Shown here piece by piece: positions 26,596-35,711 of a stretch of DNA of 64,000 nt. This DNA is from Lutibacter sp. (GTDB lineage: Bacteria > Bacteroidota > Bacteroidia > Flavobacteriales > Flavobacteriaceae): positions 1 through 64,000 of the forward strand of contig NZ_WTAR01000022.1 of the NCBI RefSeq assembly GCF_013139515.1, given 5' to 3'. Below the pieces are notes generated by a model that had not been told where the DNA came from, searched no databases, and saw nothing but the letters and a program-made list of their open reading frames with translations. Position 1 is the first letter of the stretch, and every line of letters begins with the position of its first letter. A program made the translations under genes and the position numbers.

Positions 26596-27258
26596 ATGAT
26601 AAAGGCAAAAAATATACATAAATTTTACGGTACTTTAGAAGTATTAAAGGATGTAAGTTTAACTATTAAAAAAGGAGAAATAGTTGCTATAGTTGGCCCT
26701 TCAGGAGCTGGTAAAACAACACTTTTACAATTATTAGGTACTTTAGATAAGCCTGCTGAAGTTATTGGCGCTGAAATAAAAATTAATAGTACCAACGTAT
26801 TAACTTTAAAAGACACTTCTTTATCCAAATTTAGAAATCAACATATTGGATTTATTTTTCAATTTCATCAATTATTACCTGAGTTTACCGCAATTGAAAA
26901 CGTGTGCATCCCTGCTTTTATAGGAAATACTTCAAAAAAAGAAGCCGAAAAAAAAGCTTCTGATTTACTAGATTTCTTAGGTCTTTCTGACAGAAAACAA
27001 CATAAACCAAATGAACTTTCTGGTGGTGAACAACAACGTGTTGCTGTTGCAAGAGCATTAATTAACAATCCTGATGTTATTTTTGCCGATGAACCAAGTG
27101 GTAATTTAGATTCAGCCTCAGCAAAAAAACTACATGAATTATTTTTTGAACTTCGAAATAAATTTAACCAAACGTTTGTAATAGTAACGCATAATGAAGA
27201 ATTAGCTGATATGGCAGATAGAAAATTAGAAATGAAAGATGGTGAAATTATCAACTAA
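26596..27258 (+). CDS. LolD-like ABC transporter ATPase
   Basis: The 220-residue protein is a complete ABC ATPase: Walker [11 protein letters not shown]-loop [18 protein letters not shown], signature [15 protein letters not shown], Walker [13 protein letters not shown] and H-loop VTHN. The [10 protein letters not shown] and DEPSGNLD strings are typical of the LolD/MacB group, which power lipoprotein release or MacB-type efflux. The membrane partner (LolC/E-like) is not adjacent. TATTTTTG lies 4 bp before the ATG. mtnN follows 12 bp later. Confidence 0.88.
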   Translation: MIKAKNIHKFYGTLEVLKDVSLTIKKGEIVAIVGPSGAGKTTLLQLLGTLDKPAEVIGAEIKINSTNVLTLKDTSLSKFRNQHIGFIFQFHQLLPEFTAIENVCIPAFIGNTSKKEAEKKASDLLDFLGLSDRKQHKPNELSGGEQQRVAVARALINNPDVIFADEPSGNLDSASAKKLHELFFELRNKFNQTFVIVTHNEELADMADRKLEMKDGEIIN

Positions 27259-27270
27259 ACTACTTATAAA

Positions 27271-28005
27271 ATGATTGGTATTATTAGTGCAATGCAAGAA
27301 GAAATGCAAGCCTTATTAAATGAACTTAAAAATGTTTCAACCTCTGAAAAAGGTATGAGAACTTATTACTCAGGTACTTTATTTAATAAAAATGTTGTAC
27401 TTGTTTTTTCTCGTTGGGGAAAAGTAGCTTCGGCTGTTACCACTACTCAATTAATAAACGATTTTAATGTTAGTGAAATTATTTTTACAGGCGTTGCTGG
27501 TGGAATTATTAACGAACTTAATATTGGAGATATTGTTATTGGAAAAAATATGTATCAACACGATTTAAATGCGAGTCCGTTTTACGAGAAACTAGAAATT
27601 CCAATTCTAAAAAAGAAATTTTTAAAAACTACTGATGCTACAAAACTTTTAGAAGCTACTACTTCATTTTTATCCACCTATAACAAGTACATAGAAAACG
27701 CTGATGCTCAATTATTTGAAATAACAAACCCAAAAGTGATTTTTGGTGATATTGCTAGCGGTGATCAATTTATATCTAGTTTAAAAAAGATTAAAAAACT
27801 AAATAAATTAATACCAACTGCTACTTGTGTAGAAATGGAAGGAGCTTCAGTTGCGCAAGTTTGTTTTGAATATGATATGCCTTTTTCAATTATTAGAATT
27901 ATTTCAGATAAAGCAAATGATAATGCAACTATTGATTTTCCAAAATTTGCAAATTCAATTGCAAGTAATTATGCTTTAGGAATTTTAAAAAACTATTTTG
28001 CATAA
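27271..28005 (+). CDS. mtnN: 5'-methylthioadenosine/S-adenosylhomocysteine nucleosidase
   Basis: The 244-residue protein opens with MIGIISAMQEEMQALL (general-acid Glu in EE), has FTGVAGGIINELNIGDIVIG, the ribose-binding VEMEGASVAQVC and the catalytic Asp in IRIISDKAND. It hydrolyses MTA and SAH to adenine plus thioribose or ribosyl-homocysteine, recycling S-adenosylmethionine by-products. The adenine released could feed the deaminase at 44871. It is probably co-transcribed with the ATPase gene upstream. Confidence 0.93.
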   Translation: MIGIISAMQEEMQALLNELKNVSTSEKGMRTYYSGTLFNKNVVLVFSRWGKVASAVTTTQLINDFNVSEIIFTGVAGGIINELNIGDIVIGKNMYQHDLNASPFYEKLEIPILKKKFLKTTDATKLLEATTSFLSTYNKYIENADAQLFEITNPKVIFGDIASGDQFISSLKKIKKLNKLIPTATCVEMEGASVAQVCFEYDMPFSIIRIISDKANDNATIDFPKFANSIASNYALGILKNYFA

Positions 28006-28029
28006 ATACTATTGATTTTAATATCTTTG
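27997..28029 (+). promoter_or_regulatory. Promoter before the BatA-like gene
   Basis: -33 TTTG (27997-28000) and -7 TATCTTTG (28022-28029) are separated by 21 bp, two longer than ideal. Transcription would start about 10 nt before the ATG at 28047. Confidence 0.45.
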
Positions 28030-28046
28030 AAAAATCCTTTTAAACA

Positions 28047-30005
28047 ATGCAATTTAAGCATCCTGAAATTTTATATGCACTTCTACTACTTATCATCCCG
28101 ATATTAGTTCATTTATTTCAGTTACAACGTTTTATAAAAATACCTTTTACCAATGTTAAAATTTTAAAAACTATTGAAAAACAAACACGCAAAAGTGCAC
28201 GTTTAAAAAAGTGGTTGGTGCTAATTACTAGATTATTAATTTTTACTTGTTTAATTATTGCTTTTTCTCAACCTTATTTTTCTAAAAATAGCATACACCA
28301 AAATTTTAATACTACTGTCTATTTAGACAACTCCTTTAGTATGCAGGCAAAAGGAAAAAGTGGAGAATTGTTAAAAAGTGCTGCACAAGAATTAATTGAA
28401 AATTATACAAATTCTAATCACTCAATTTCGTTACTAACAAATAACCAAAGTTTCAAAAATTTAACTCCTGAAGCTTTTAAAAATGAGCTAATAAAAGTTA
28501 AGTACCATCCAAATAAATTAGATTTAAACAGTATCTTATTAAAAGCTCAAAATTTAGAGTCAACTAAAGAAAATACCTTAAATAATTTAATAGTAATATC
28601 TGATTTTCAAGATTTTACAAACAATACTATTGTTAATTTTGAAACTTCTAAAGCTATCATTAACTTAGTTAAAGTAACGGCAAACAACACTCTAAATAGT
28701 TTTATTGATAGTGTTTTTATTGAAGACAATTCTTCAACTGAAATAACTATTCATGCCATTATTAAAACCGCTAAAAACACAACTTCAACAATTCCTATTT
28801 CGTTATTTAATAATGAAATTTTAATTGGAAAAACCACTTCAAAATTTAAAGATTCTAAGATTCATACTCTACAATTTACGATTCCAAAATCAACAAATTT
28901 TAACGGTAAAATATTATTAATTGATGATAGTTTAGAGTTTGATAACACCTTTTATTTTTCAATTTCAAAACCAGAGAAAATTAATGTATTAAGTATTGGA
29001 AGTACCGCTAAATTTCTAAACAAAATTTACACTAAAACTGAATTTAATTACACTACTACTCTACTTCAAAATTTAAATTACAACAATCTTCAAAATCAAC
29101 ATTTAATAGTACTAAATGAACTTAAAAAAATACCAACTGAACTTATAAATAGTTTACAAGATTTCACAAAAAAAGGAGGTAATTTAGTTATTATTCCTTC
29201 AGTAAATACTCATTTAGATTCTTATAATTTGCTTTTCAGAACTTTAGATTTAGAAAAAATTATTAATAAAATTGAAAGTGAACACAAAATTATGACGATT
29301 AATTATGAGCATCCTCTTTTAAATGATGTTTTTGAAAAAAGAGTAAATAATTTTCAATACCCAAAAACAACCACTTATTTTCAAACTAAAAATAGTGCAA
29401 ACACTTCCATCATAAAATTAGACAATAATCAACCTTTTATTTCTTCAAAAGAAACAAGAAATGGAACTATCTATTTTATCTCTTCACCATTAAATCAAGA
29501 AATATCAGATTTCACACAATCGCCTTTAGTAGTTCCTGTCTTTTATAATTTTGCTAAAAACAGTTTAAAAACTTCTCAATTATACTATACCATAGCTAAA
29601 AACACGAATCTTGAAATTTCAACTTCTCTAGAAAAAGATCAAGTTTTAAAAATTTCAGCTAAAAATATTGAGTTTATTCCTTTGCAAACTAGTTCTCAAA
29701 ATAGCGTATTACTAAACATACAAAATCAACTATTAGAAAGCGGTTTTTATACTATTTTAAATGGCAATACAAAAATTAAAACAGTAGCATTTAATTATAA
29801 CAGAGAAGAAAGTAAGCAACAAATAGTAGATCTTAAAAGCCTTTTTGAAACAAAAAATAATATTTCTATTTCAACTTCAATTGCTGAATCTCTAGGTAAA
29901 ATAAACAACCAACAAAAAATCAATTGGCTTTTTAAATGGTTTTTAGCATTTTCTGTACTATTTTTGTTAATTGAAATGCTGATACTAAAATATTTCAATA
30001 AATGA
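28047..30005 (+). CDS. BatA/aerotolerance-type membrane protein
   Basis: The 652-residue protein begins with the BatA N-terminal domain: MQFKHPEILYALLLLIIPILVHLFQLQRF...PFTNVKIL, followed by a second helix (WLVLITRLLIFTCLIIAFSQPYF). A von Willebrand A-like segment with TVYLDNSFSMQAKG comes next, in which the metal-site DxSxS is present as DNSFS. The rest is extracytoplasmic and beta-rich, and a final helix lies at about 632-648. Such proteins work near envelope stress systems. The stop overlaps the next start by 4 bp (ATGA), so it is coupled to the dihydroorotase-like gene. Confidence 0.87.
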   Translation: MQFKHPEILYALLLLIIPILVHLFQLQRFIKIPFTNVKILKTIEKQTRKSARLKKWLVLITRLLIFTCLIIAFSQPYFSKNSIHQNFNTTVYLDNSFSMQAKGKSGELLKSAAQELIENYTNSNHSISLLTNNQSFKNLTPEAFKNELIKVKYHPNKLDLNSILLKAQNLESTKENTLNNLIVISDFQDFTNNTIVNFETSKAIINLVKVTANNTLNSFIDSVFIEDNSSTEITIHAIIKTAKNTTSTIPISLFNNEILIGKTTSKFKDSKIHTLQFTIPKSTNFNGKILLIDDSLEFDNTFYFSISKPEKINVLSIGSTAKFLNKIYTKTEFNYTTTLLQNLNYNNLQNQHLIVLNELKKIPTELINSLQDFTKKGGNLVIIPSVNTHLDSYNLLFRTLDLEKIINKIESEHKIMTINYEHPLLNDVFEKRVNNFQYPKTTTYFQTKNSANTSIIKLDNNQPFISSKETRNGTIYFISSPLNQEISDFTQSPLVVPVFYNFAKNSLKTSQLYYTIAKNTNLEISTSLEKDQVLKISAKNIEFIPLQTSSQNSVLLNIQNQLLESGFYTILNGNTKIKTVAFNYNREESKQQIVDLKSLFETKNNISISTSIAESLGKINNQQKINWLFKWFLAFSVLFLLIEMLILKYFNK

Positions 30006-31255
30006 CAATACTTCTAAAATCTGCAATAATTATTGATAATTCAAGTCCGTTTCATCTTCAAAAAAAGGATTTATTGATAAAAAACGGGATTATCACGAAA
30101 ATTGCTAGTTCAATTAAAAATGATGATTCTATAAAAGAAATTAAACTTAAAAATCTACATATATCTCAAGGTTGGTTTGATACAAGTGTGTGTTTTGGTG
30201 AACCTGGTTTTGAAGAACGTGAAACTATAGAAAATGGTTTAATTACAGCAGCTAAAAGTGGCTTTACGGCAGTTGCAGTAAATCCAAATACATATCCAGT
30301 TGCTGACAATAAATCCGCTATTGAGTATCTTAAAAATAAAGCAAACGGTTTTGCTACTTCTTTATATCCAATAGGTAATCTAACAAAAAAAGGAGAAAGT
30401 AAAGATATTGCAGAACTATTTGATATGCAAAACTCTGGAGCAATTGCTTTTGGAGATTATAACAAACCTATAAGCAATGCCAATTTATTGAAAATTGGAT
30501 TGTTATATGCTCAAAATTTTGATGGACTTGTTTTAAGTTTTCCTCAAGACAGTGCAATTGCTAGTAGTGGTTTAGTAAATGAAGAAAAAATTAGCACAAA
30601 ATTAGGTTTAAAAGGAATTCCTGCGATGGCGGAAGAGCTACAAATTGTAAGAGATTTATTTATATTAGAATATACTGGTGGAAAATTACACATCCCTACA
30701 ATTTCAACTCAAAAATCAGTTAAACTAATTAAAGAAGCCAAAAAGAAAGGCTTAAATGTAACGTGTAGCGTTGCTGCACATCATTTAGTGCTAACAGATG
30801 ATGAATTAACAAAATTTGATTCAAACACAAAAATTTTACCACCTTTACGTACTTTGAAAGATACAAAAGCATTAATAAAAGGTTTAAATGAAGGCGTAAT
30901 TGATATGATTACAAGTGACCATAACCCAATTGATATTGAACACAAAAAAGTTGAATATCAAAATGCAAAATTTGGAACAATTGGTTTAGAAAGCCTGTTT
31001 GGTGCTTTAAATAAAGTTGTTGAAACTGAAACATTAATTACTTGTTTAACAACAAATCCTAGAAATAGGTTTAATATTGAAAAAGTTTCAATTAATGAAG
31101 GTAAAAAAGCAAGTTTAACACTTTTTAATCCTGATTTTGAATATACATTTGCTGAAAACAACATTTATTCAACTTCAAAAAATTCGGTATTTCTAAATAA
31201 AAAATTAAATGGAAAAGTATATGGCATTATTGCAAATAACAACATTGAAATTTAA
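30002..31255 (+). CDS. Dihydroorotase-like protein lacking the HxH metal motif
   Basis: The 417-residue amidohydrolase-fold protein resembles type I dihydroorotases: GEPGFEERETIENGL, ANPNTYPVADNKSAIEYL-like strings, VAAHHLVLTDDEL and MITSDHNPID. In active enzymes the first strand ends DxHxH; here the corresponding text is GWFDTSVCFGEPG, so both His ligands are missing. This is known of non-catalytic PyrC paralogues that associate with aspartate carbamoyltransferase, and a structural role is more likely than catalysis. The overlap with the BatA-like gene is common in Flavobacteria. I leave the symbol blank because pyrC would imply activity. Confidence 0.85.
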   Translation: MTILLKSAIIIDNSSPFHLQKKDLLIKNGIITKIASSIKNDDSIKEIKLKNLHISQGWFDTSVCFGEPGFEERETIENGLITAAKSGFTAVAVNPNTYPVADNKSAIEYLKNKANGFATSLYPIGNLTKKGESKDIAELFDMQNSGAIAFGDYNKPISNANLLKIGLLYAQNFDGLVLSFPQDSAIASSGLVNEEKISTKLGLKGIPAMAEELQIVRDLFILEYTGGKLHIPTISTQKSVKLIKEAKKKGLNVTCSVAAHHLVLTDDELTKFDSNTKILPPLRTLKDTKALIKGLNEGVIDMITSDHNPIDIEHKKVEYQNAKFGTIGLESLFGALNKVVETETLITCLTTNPRNRFNIEKVSINEGKKASLTLFNPDFEYTFAENNIYSTSKNSVFLNKKLNGKVYGIIANNNIEI

Positions 31256-31285
31256 TTAAACACACTACAACTAAAATCTAAATTT

Positions 31286-31615
31286 ATGGAAAATCAAACA
31301 GTAACCGAAGGAAAAACAATAGCAATTATTAGTTATATTACTTGGTTTGGAACATTAATTGCTTTTATAATAAATAATGACAAAAGAAATTCATTTGCCG
31401 CTTTTCATATTAGACAAATGGTAGGTTTATCATTATTCTCATTAGCAAATATATTTGTAGTTGGGCTTTATGTTAATAGTGGTATTTCTGGTTTAATTAG
31501 CCTTATACTTTTTGTATTCTGGATTATTGGCTTTATTGGAGCTATACAAGGTGAAGAAAAAAAGATTCCTTTATTGGGAGACTTATTTCAAGAATGGTTT
31601 AAAGGAATTGCTTAA
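31286..31615 (+). CDS. Small DUF4870-like membrane protein
   Basis: The 109-residue protein has three or four hydrophobic segments and the layout TVTEGKTIAIISYITWFGTLIAFIINNDKRNSFAAFHIRQ, in which a short polar stretch with AAFHIRQ separates the first two helices, as in DUF4870/Tic20-like proteins. The function is unknown. It follows the dihydroorotase-like gene by 30 bp and is closed by a terminator, so it is probably the last gene of that unit. Confidence 0.8.
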   Translation: MENQTVTEGKTIAIISYITWFGTLIAFIINNDKRNSFAAFHIRQMVGLSLFSLANIFVVGLYVNSGISGLISLILFVFWIIGFIGAIQGEEKKIPLLGDLFQEWFKGIA

Positions 31616-31637
31616 TAATTATTAAAATAACACTTTT

Positions 31638-31663
31638 AAAGTCGTGCCTTAAAGCGCGACTTT
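31638..31663 (+). terminator. Terminator between the DUF4870-like and esterase genes
   Basis: A 10-bp stem AAAGTCGTGC/GCGCGACTTT (one G-U pair), loop CTTAAA, then a T-rich tail. It ends only 12 bp before the esterase ATG, so the esterase promoter must overlap it. Confidence 0.8.
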
Positions 31664-31675
31664 TATTTTATACAT

Positions 31676-32329
31676 ATGAAAGAATTATCATTAAAATACA
31701 TTGTAAGAGAACCAAATCAACAAACTGAAAATACTTCATTATTAATATTATTACACGGCTACGGTAGCAATGAAGAAGATTTATTCTCATTTGCAACTGA
31801 ATTACCTGACAATTTATTAATTATAAGTGCAAGAGCACCACAAAGCCTAGGTTTTGGAAGTTACGCTTGGTACAGCATTAATTTTACAGCTGATGAAGGA
31901 AAATTCTCTGACATACCGGAAGCTATTGAAGCAAGAGAAACTATAGCTACTTTTATTGATGAAATTCAAGAAAAATATAAAATAGCACCAAATAAAACAT
32001 TTTTATTAGGATTTAGTCAAGGAACAATTTTAAGTTATTCGGTAGCACTTAATTATCCTGAAAAAATTCAAAAAATTATTGCTTTAAGCGGCTATATAAA
32101 TCCTGAATTATTATCTGAAAATTTAAAGAATAAAGATTATTCTAAGTTAGATTTCTTTATCTCACATGGAAGCGTAGATCAAGTAATTCCTGCAGATTGG
32201 GCTAAAAAAGCACCACTGTTTTTAGATCATATAAATGTTAAAAATTCATATAAAGAATATGGAGTTGGCCATGGTGTTGCACCTCAAAATTTTTTCGACT
32301 TTAAAAAATGGATTGAAGAGAGAATGTAA
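31676..32329 (+). CDS. Phospholipase/carboxylesterase-family hydrolase
   Basis: The 217-residue alpha/beta hydrolase has LLILLHGYGSNEEDLFSFA, nucleophile Ser in LLGFSQGTILSY, the acid in SHGSVDQVIP and the catalytic His in YGVGHGVAP. This is the pattern of the YpfH/acyl-protein-thioesterase-like carboxylesterase group, cytoplasmic and without a signal peptide. Natural substrates are probably small acyl or carboxyl esters. Its mRNA likely ends at one of the hairpins downstream (32387 or 32508). Confidence 0.88.
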   Translation: MKELSLKYIVREPNQQTENTSLLILLHGYGSNEEDLFSFATELPDNLLIISARAPQSLGFGSYAWYSINFTADEGKFSDIPEAIEARETIATFIDEIQEKYKIAPNKTFLLGFSQGTILSYSVALNYPEKIQKIIALSGYINPELLSENLKNKDYSKLDFFISHGSVDQVIPADWAKKAPLFLDHINVKNSYKEYGVGHGVAPQNFFDFKKWIEERM

Positions 32330-32386
32330 ATTAACACCTAAACTGCTTTACTCTATTCATAATGAGAATTTTAAAAAAATATTTTT

Positions 32387-32410
32387 AATTAATGATTTAT
32401 ATCATTAATT
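32387..32410. terminator. Hairpin after the esterase gene
   Basis: Perfect 10-bp stem AATTAATGAT/ATCATTAATT, 4-nt loop, but only a short T run follows. The stem is all A/T-rich, so it would be weak as a terminator. Confidence 0.35.
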
Positions 32411-32528
32411 TTCAATGAAGCAAGTTTTACCTTTAACATATAATTACCAAAAAGCTTTAGCTCTGATTATCCTAAGGCATTAGAACTAAACTTAAAAAGT
32501 AATTTAGCCACCTCAAAATTTGAGGTGG
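32411..32528 (+). ncRNA. Possible structured small RNA ending in a strong terminator
   Basis: In this 318-bp gene-free gap, AAGTTT (32422-32427) can pair with AAACTT (32488-32493), enclosing the hairpin GCTTTAG/CTAAGGC (32454-32460 with 32472-32478; 11-nt loop). A strong terminator follows at 32508-32528. A long rod with internal bulges resembles 6S-type RNAs of Flavobacteria, but I cannot match a consensus by eye and see no clear TAnnTTTG promoter. It could equally be the 3' UTR of the esterase gene. Confidence 0.3.
32508..32528 (+). terminator. Strong Rho-independent terminator
   Basis: CCACCTCAA pairs with TTGAGGTGG around a 3-nt loop and is followed by seven or more T residues. Its GC-rich stem is stronger than most in the window and it lies 180 bp beyond the esterase stop. 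Confidence 0.85.
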
Positions 32529-32648
32529 TTTTTTTATTATACTATAGTTATATTAAAAAAAAACAATAAAAGTAACAACTATCATTTTATATGTAATATA
32601 TTTTCTATAACATTGTTCTTTTAAAACTTAAAATTTCATTTATAGAAT

Positions 32649-33392
32649 ATGGAAATACTAGGAATTGATGTTGGAGGAACTGGAATAAAAGGCGCATTAG
32701 TAAATGTAGAATCTGGAGTATTAACCACCGAAAGACATAGAATACCAACACCAAAACCTGCTACACCCGAAGCTGTTGCAGATACCATTCAACAATTAGT
32801 AAACCATTTTAATTGGAAAGGTTTAGTAGGCTGTGGTTTCCCAACTCCTTTACAACATGGAAAATGTTTAACAGGTGGAAATTTGCATGAAGATTGGAAA
32901 GGAACTCAAGTAGATAAATTATTTAAATCTAAAACTGGAAACGATTTTTCAATAGTAAATGATGCTGATGCTGCCGGGCTTGCTGAAATTAATTTTGGAG
33001 CTGGAAAAGGTGTAAAAGGAACCGTAATTATGATTACTTTAGGTACTGGAATTGGTTCTGGTTTATTTTTAGACGGTAAATTGTTACCAAACACTGAATT
33101 TGGGCATGTACTTTATAAAAATGGAGAAATTTTTGAAAAATATGCCTCAGACTCAGCAAGAAAAAGAGATGATTTAAGTCGTAAAGCTTGGGGAAAAAGA
33201 TTACATAAATATTTTAAACATATTAATTTATTACTATCTCCCGATTTAATTATTATTGGTGGTGGAGCAAGTAAAAAGTTTGATAAATTTGAAGCAAAAA
33301 TTGATATTGATGTGCCTATAATCCCTGCTGAAGCTGAAAATGAAGCTGGAATAATTGGTGCTGCAATGGCTGCTAAATATCAAATTAAATAA
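32649..33392 (+). CDS. ppgK: Polyphosphate glucokinase-like ROK kinase
   Basis: The 247-residue ROK-fold kinase has phosphate loop GIDVGGTGIKGALV, catalytic-region NDADAAGLAEINFGAGKG, second phosphate loop TLGTGIGSGLF and adenosine-site IIIGGGASKKFDKF. This compact form without the ROK zinc motif matches polyphosphate-glucose phosphotransferases, which phosphorylate glucose with polyphosphate and/or ATP. The symbol is by family; donor preference cannot be read from sequence. It ends 8 bp inside the convergent DUF58 gene. Confidence 0.85.
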   Translation: MEILGIDVGGTGIKGALVNVESGVLTTERHRIPTPKPATPEAVADTIQQLVNHFNWKGLVGCGFPTPLQHGKCLTGGNLHEDWKGTQVDKLFKSKTGNDFSIVNDADAAGLAEINFGAGKGVKGTVIMITLGTGIGSGLFLDGKLLPNTEFGHVLYKNGEIFEKYASDSARKRDDLSRKAWGKRLHKYFKHINLLLSPDLIIIGGGASKKFDKFEAKIDIDVPIIPAEAENEAGIIGAAMAAKYQIK

Positions 33393-34716
33393 ATCCTTTA
33401 GCTTTAAATTCTAGGTATTTATTAATCACATTTACAGTAAGTTTTTGTGGCTTTGTTAAAATTCCGTAAATACCTTTACTCTCTAATTCTTTAACTATTA
33501 ATCTTTTTTCGTAGGCGAATTTTTCAGCAATTGTTTTATGATAAATAGTTTGTAAATCTTCTGCATTTTCATTTATTAAATCATCTAACTCAGTATTTTC
33601 AAAAAATACCACAACTAATAAATGCTGCTTTGCAATAGCCTTTAAAAATGGTATCTGACGCTTTAACGATGAAATATGCTCAAAATTTGTATATAAAATA
33701 AGTAAACTTCTTTGTGTAATTTTTCTTTTTATAAAGGCATATAAAAATCCATAATCAGAATCAGAATACTGAGTAGAAATTGAGTATAACGCTTCATTTA
33801 TAGTATTTAAATGCGTTTTTTTATTACTTGCAGCAACTACTGTATCAACCTTTTTTGAAAAAGTTAACAAACCAGCTTTATCATTTTTACGAAGTGCAAT
33901 ATTTGAAAATGCTAACGTAGCATTTATTGAGTAATCCAATAATTTTAACTCTTCAAAAGGCATTTTCATGACTCTTCCTGTATCTATAATAGAATAGATT
34001 GGTTGCGATTTTTCATCTTGATATTGATTTACCATTAATTGTGAACGCTTTGCAGTAGCTTTCCAATTTATAGTTCGTACATCATCACCAATTATGTAAT
34101 TTTTAATTTGTTCAAATTCTAACGTATGTCCAATTCTTCTAATTTTTTTTAACCCAAATTCAGTTAAGCGATTGCTCATTGCTAAAAATTCATACTTTTT
34201 CATTTGAATGTATGAAGGATAGACAGCAACCTTTTCATTCTCTTGAAATTGATACCTTTTTGAAACAATTTTTAAAAACGTTGAAACATACACATTCAAT
34301 TTTCCAAAGTAATATTCGCCTCGTTCCACAGGTTTAACTGTATATTCAAATTCCCAAACATTTGAAGGATTAATAGATGAAACTTGTTCAAAATCTCTTT
34401 TTTGAAATTGCTCAGGTAATTCATCAATTACTTTAACTTCAATTTTAAAATTATAGTTATTTTTAATTGTTATTGGAATTGGGTTATTATCTGAATTTGA
34501 AAATTTTTGAGTTAAAATTCTTCTTGCAGAAATACCTTTTTTATCTTTAAAAAGTAAAAACACATCACTAACAAATAACACACCTAAAATTATAACTAAA
34601 TACCAGGCTATAACATATAAAATTGGAAACCAAAAAGAAACCAAAAATGTTGCAGCAATAATAGTTATGTATGCATAAAAACGTTCGTGTATGTATAATT
34701 TTTTAATAAAATTCAT
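33385..34716 (-). CDS. DUF58 (BatB-like) membrane protein
   Basis: The 443-residue protein has two N-terminal membrane helices (about 12-50) and then the DUF58 module: GLKKIRRIGHTLEFEQIKNYIIGDDVRTINWKATAKRSQLMVNQYQDEKSQPIYSIIDTGR. The GDDVRTINWKATAR-type string is the family hallmark and leads into a VWA-like fold. It acts with MoxR-type ATPases in assembling or activating membrane complexes. It follows moxR by 11 bp and is the last gene of the SpoIIM-to-DUF58 operon. Confidence 0.9.
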   Translation of the reverse strand: MNFIKKLYIHERFYAYITIIAATFLVSFWFPILYVIAWYLVIILGVLFVSDVFLLFKDKKGISARRILTQKFSNSDNNPIPITIKNNYNFKIEVKVIDELPEQFQKRDFEQVSSINPSNVWEFEYTVKPVERGEYYFGKLNVYVSTFLKIVSKRYQFQENEKVAVYPSYIQMKKYEFLAMSNRLTEFGLKKIRRIGHTLEFEQIKNYIIGDDVRTINWKATAKRSQLMVNQYQDEKSQPIYSIIDTGRVMKMPFEELKLLDYSINATLAFSNIALRKNDKAGLLTFSKKVDTVVAASNKKTHLNTINEALYSISTQYSDSDYGFLYAFIKRKITQRSLLILYTNFEHISSLKRQIPFLKAIAKQHLLVVVFFENTELDDLINENAEDLQTIYHKTIAEKFAYEKRLIVKELESKGIYGILTKPQKLTVNVINKYLEFKAKGFI

Positions 34717-34727
34717 TAAATATGATT

Positions 34728-35711
34728 TTATCTTGGAATTTCAACAGATTGCACAATAATATCAATCACTTTATCAGCTGTCATGCCTTCCATTTCACGT
34801 TCAGGAGTTACAATTATTCGATGTCTTAACACAGGTGAAATTACTTTTTTAATATCTTCTGGAACTACAAAATCACGACCATTAATTGCAGCAAAAGCTT
34901 TTGACGCATTTAAAACTGCAATACTCGCTCTTGGAGAACCTCCTAAATATAAATGCGGATGGTTTCTAGTTTTAGTGATTAATTGAGCAATGTATTTCAT
35001 TATTTTTTCTTCAACTAAAACATCAAAAATTTTATTTTTATATGTTAGTAAATCTGCTTCAGAAATTAATGCTGAAATTAACGTTTGTGGTAAAACTCCT
35101 TTTCTTTCTTGATGTGTTTTTATAATTAAAATTTCTTCTTCTAAATTAGGGTAACCAACATCAATTTTAAATAAAAAACGATCTAATTGTGCTTCTGGCA
35201 ATGCGTACGTTCCCTCCTGTTCTATTGGGTTTTGAGTTGCTAAAACCATAAACGGAGGTTTCATTTTGTACGTGCTACCATCAATTGTTATTTGACGTTC
35301 TTCCATCACTTCAAACAAAGCAGCTTGTGTTTTCGCTGGTGCTCGGTTAATCTCATCAATTAAAACTAAGTTTGAAAAAATAGGCCCTTTTTTAAATTCA
35401 AACTCTGAAGTTTTCATATTTAAAATTGAAGTTCCTAGAACATCACTTGGCATTAAATCTGGTGTAAATTGAAGTCTGCTAAAACCTGTATCAATTGTTT
35501 TAGACAATAATTTGGCTGTAATTGTTTTTGCAACACCTGGCACACCTTCAATTAATACATGTCCGTCAGCTAATAATGCAACAAGTAGTAAGTCAATAAA
35601 ATTTTCTTGACCAACTATTATTTTTCCCAACTCAGTTTTTATTTGAGTTACAGCATTTTTCAAATTATCGAGATTCACTCTAGTATCAAAATTCAAATCG
35701 TTATTTTCCAT
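34728..35711 (-). CDS. MoxR-family AAA+ ATPase
   Basis: The 327-residue protein has Walker A GVPGVAKTITAK, Walker B LVLIDEINRAPAKTQAALFEVMEERQ, sensor 1 ATQNPIEQEGTYALPEAQLDRF and sensor 2 in GGSPRASIAVL. MoxR ATPases are chaperone-like and usually pair with DUF58/VWA proteins, as here. Its start overlaps the end of the DUF4350 gene by 11 bp. Confidence 0.94.
   Translation of the reverse strand: MENNDLNFDTRVNLDNLKNAVTQIKTELGKIIVGQENFIDLLLVALLADGHVLIEGVPGVAKTITAKLLSKTIDTGFSRLQFTPDLMPSDVLGTSILNMKTSEFEFKKGPIFSNLVLIDEINRAPAKTQAALFEVMEERQITIDGSTYKMKPPFMVLATQNPIEQEGTYALPEAQLDRFLFKIDVGYPNLEEEILIIKTHQERKGVLPQTLISALISEADLLTYKNKIFDVLVEEKIMKYIAQLITKTRNHPHLYLGGSPRASIAVLNASKAFAAINGRDFVVPEDIKKVISPVLRHRIIVTPEREMEGMTADKVIDIIVQSVEIPR

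Noticed and set aside
26625-27254. Minus-strand ORFs opposite the LolD-like ATPase
   Set aside because: They are antisense shadows of a well-conserved ABC ATPase.
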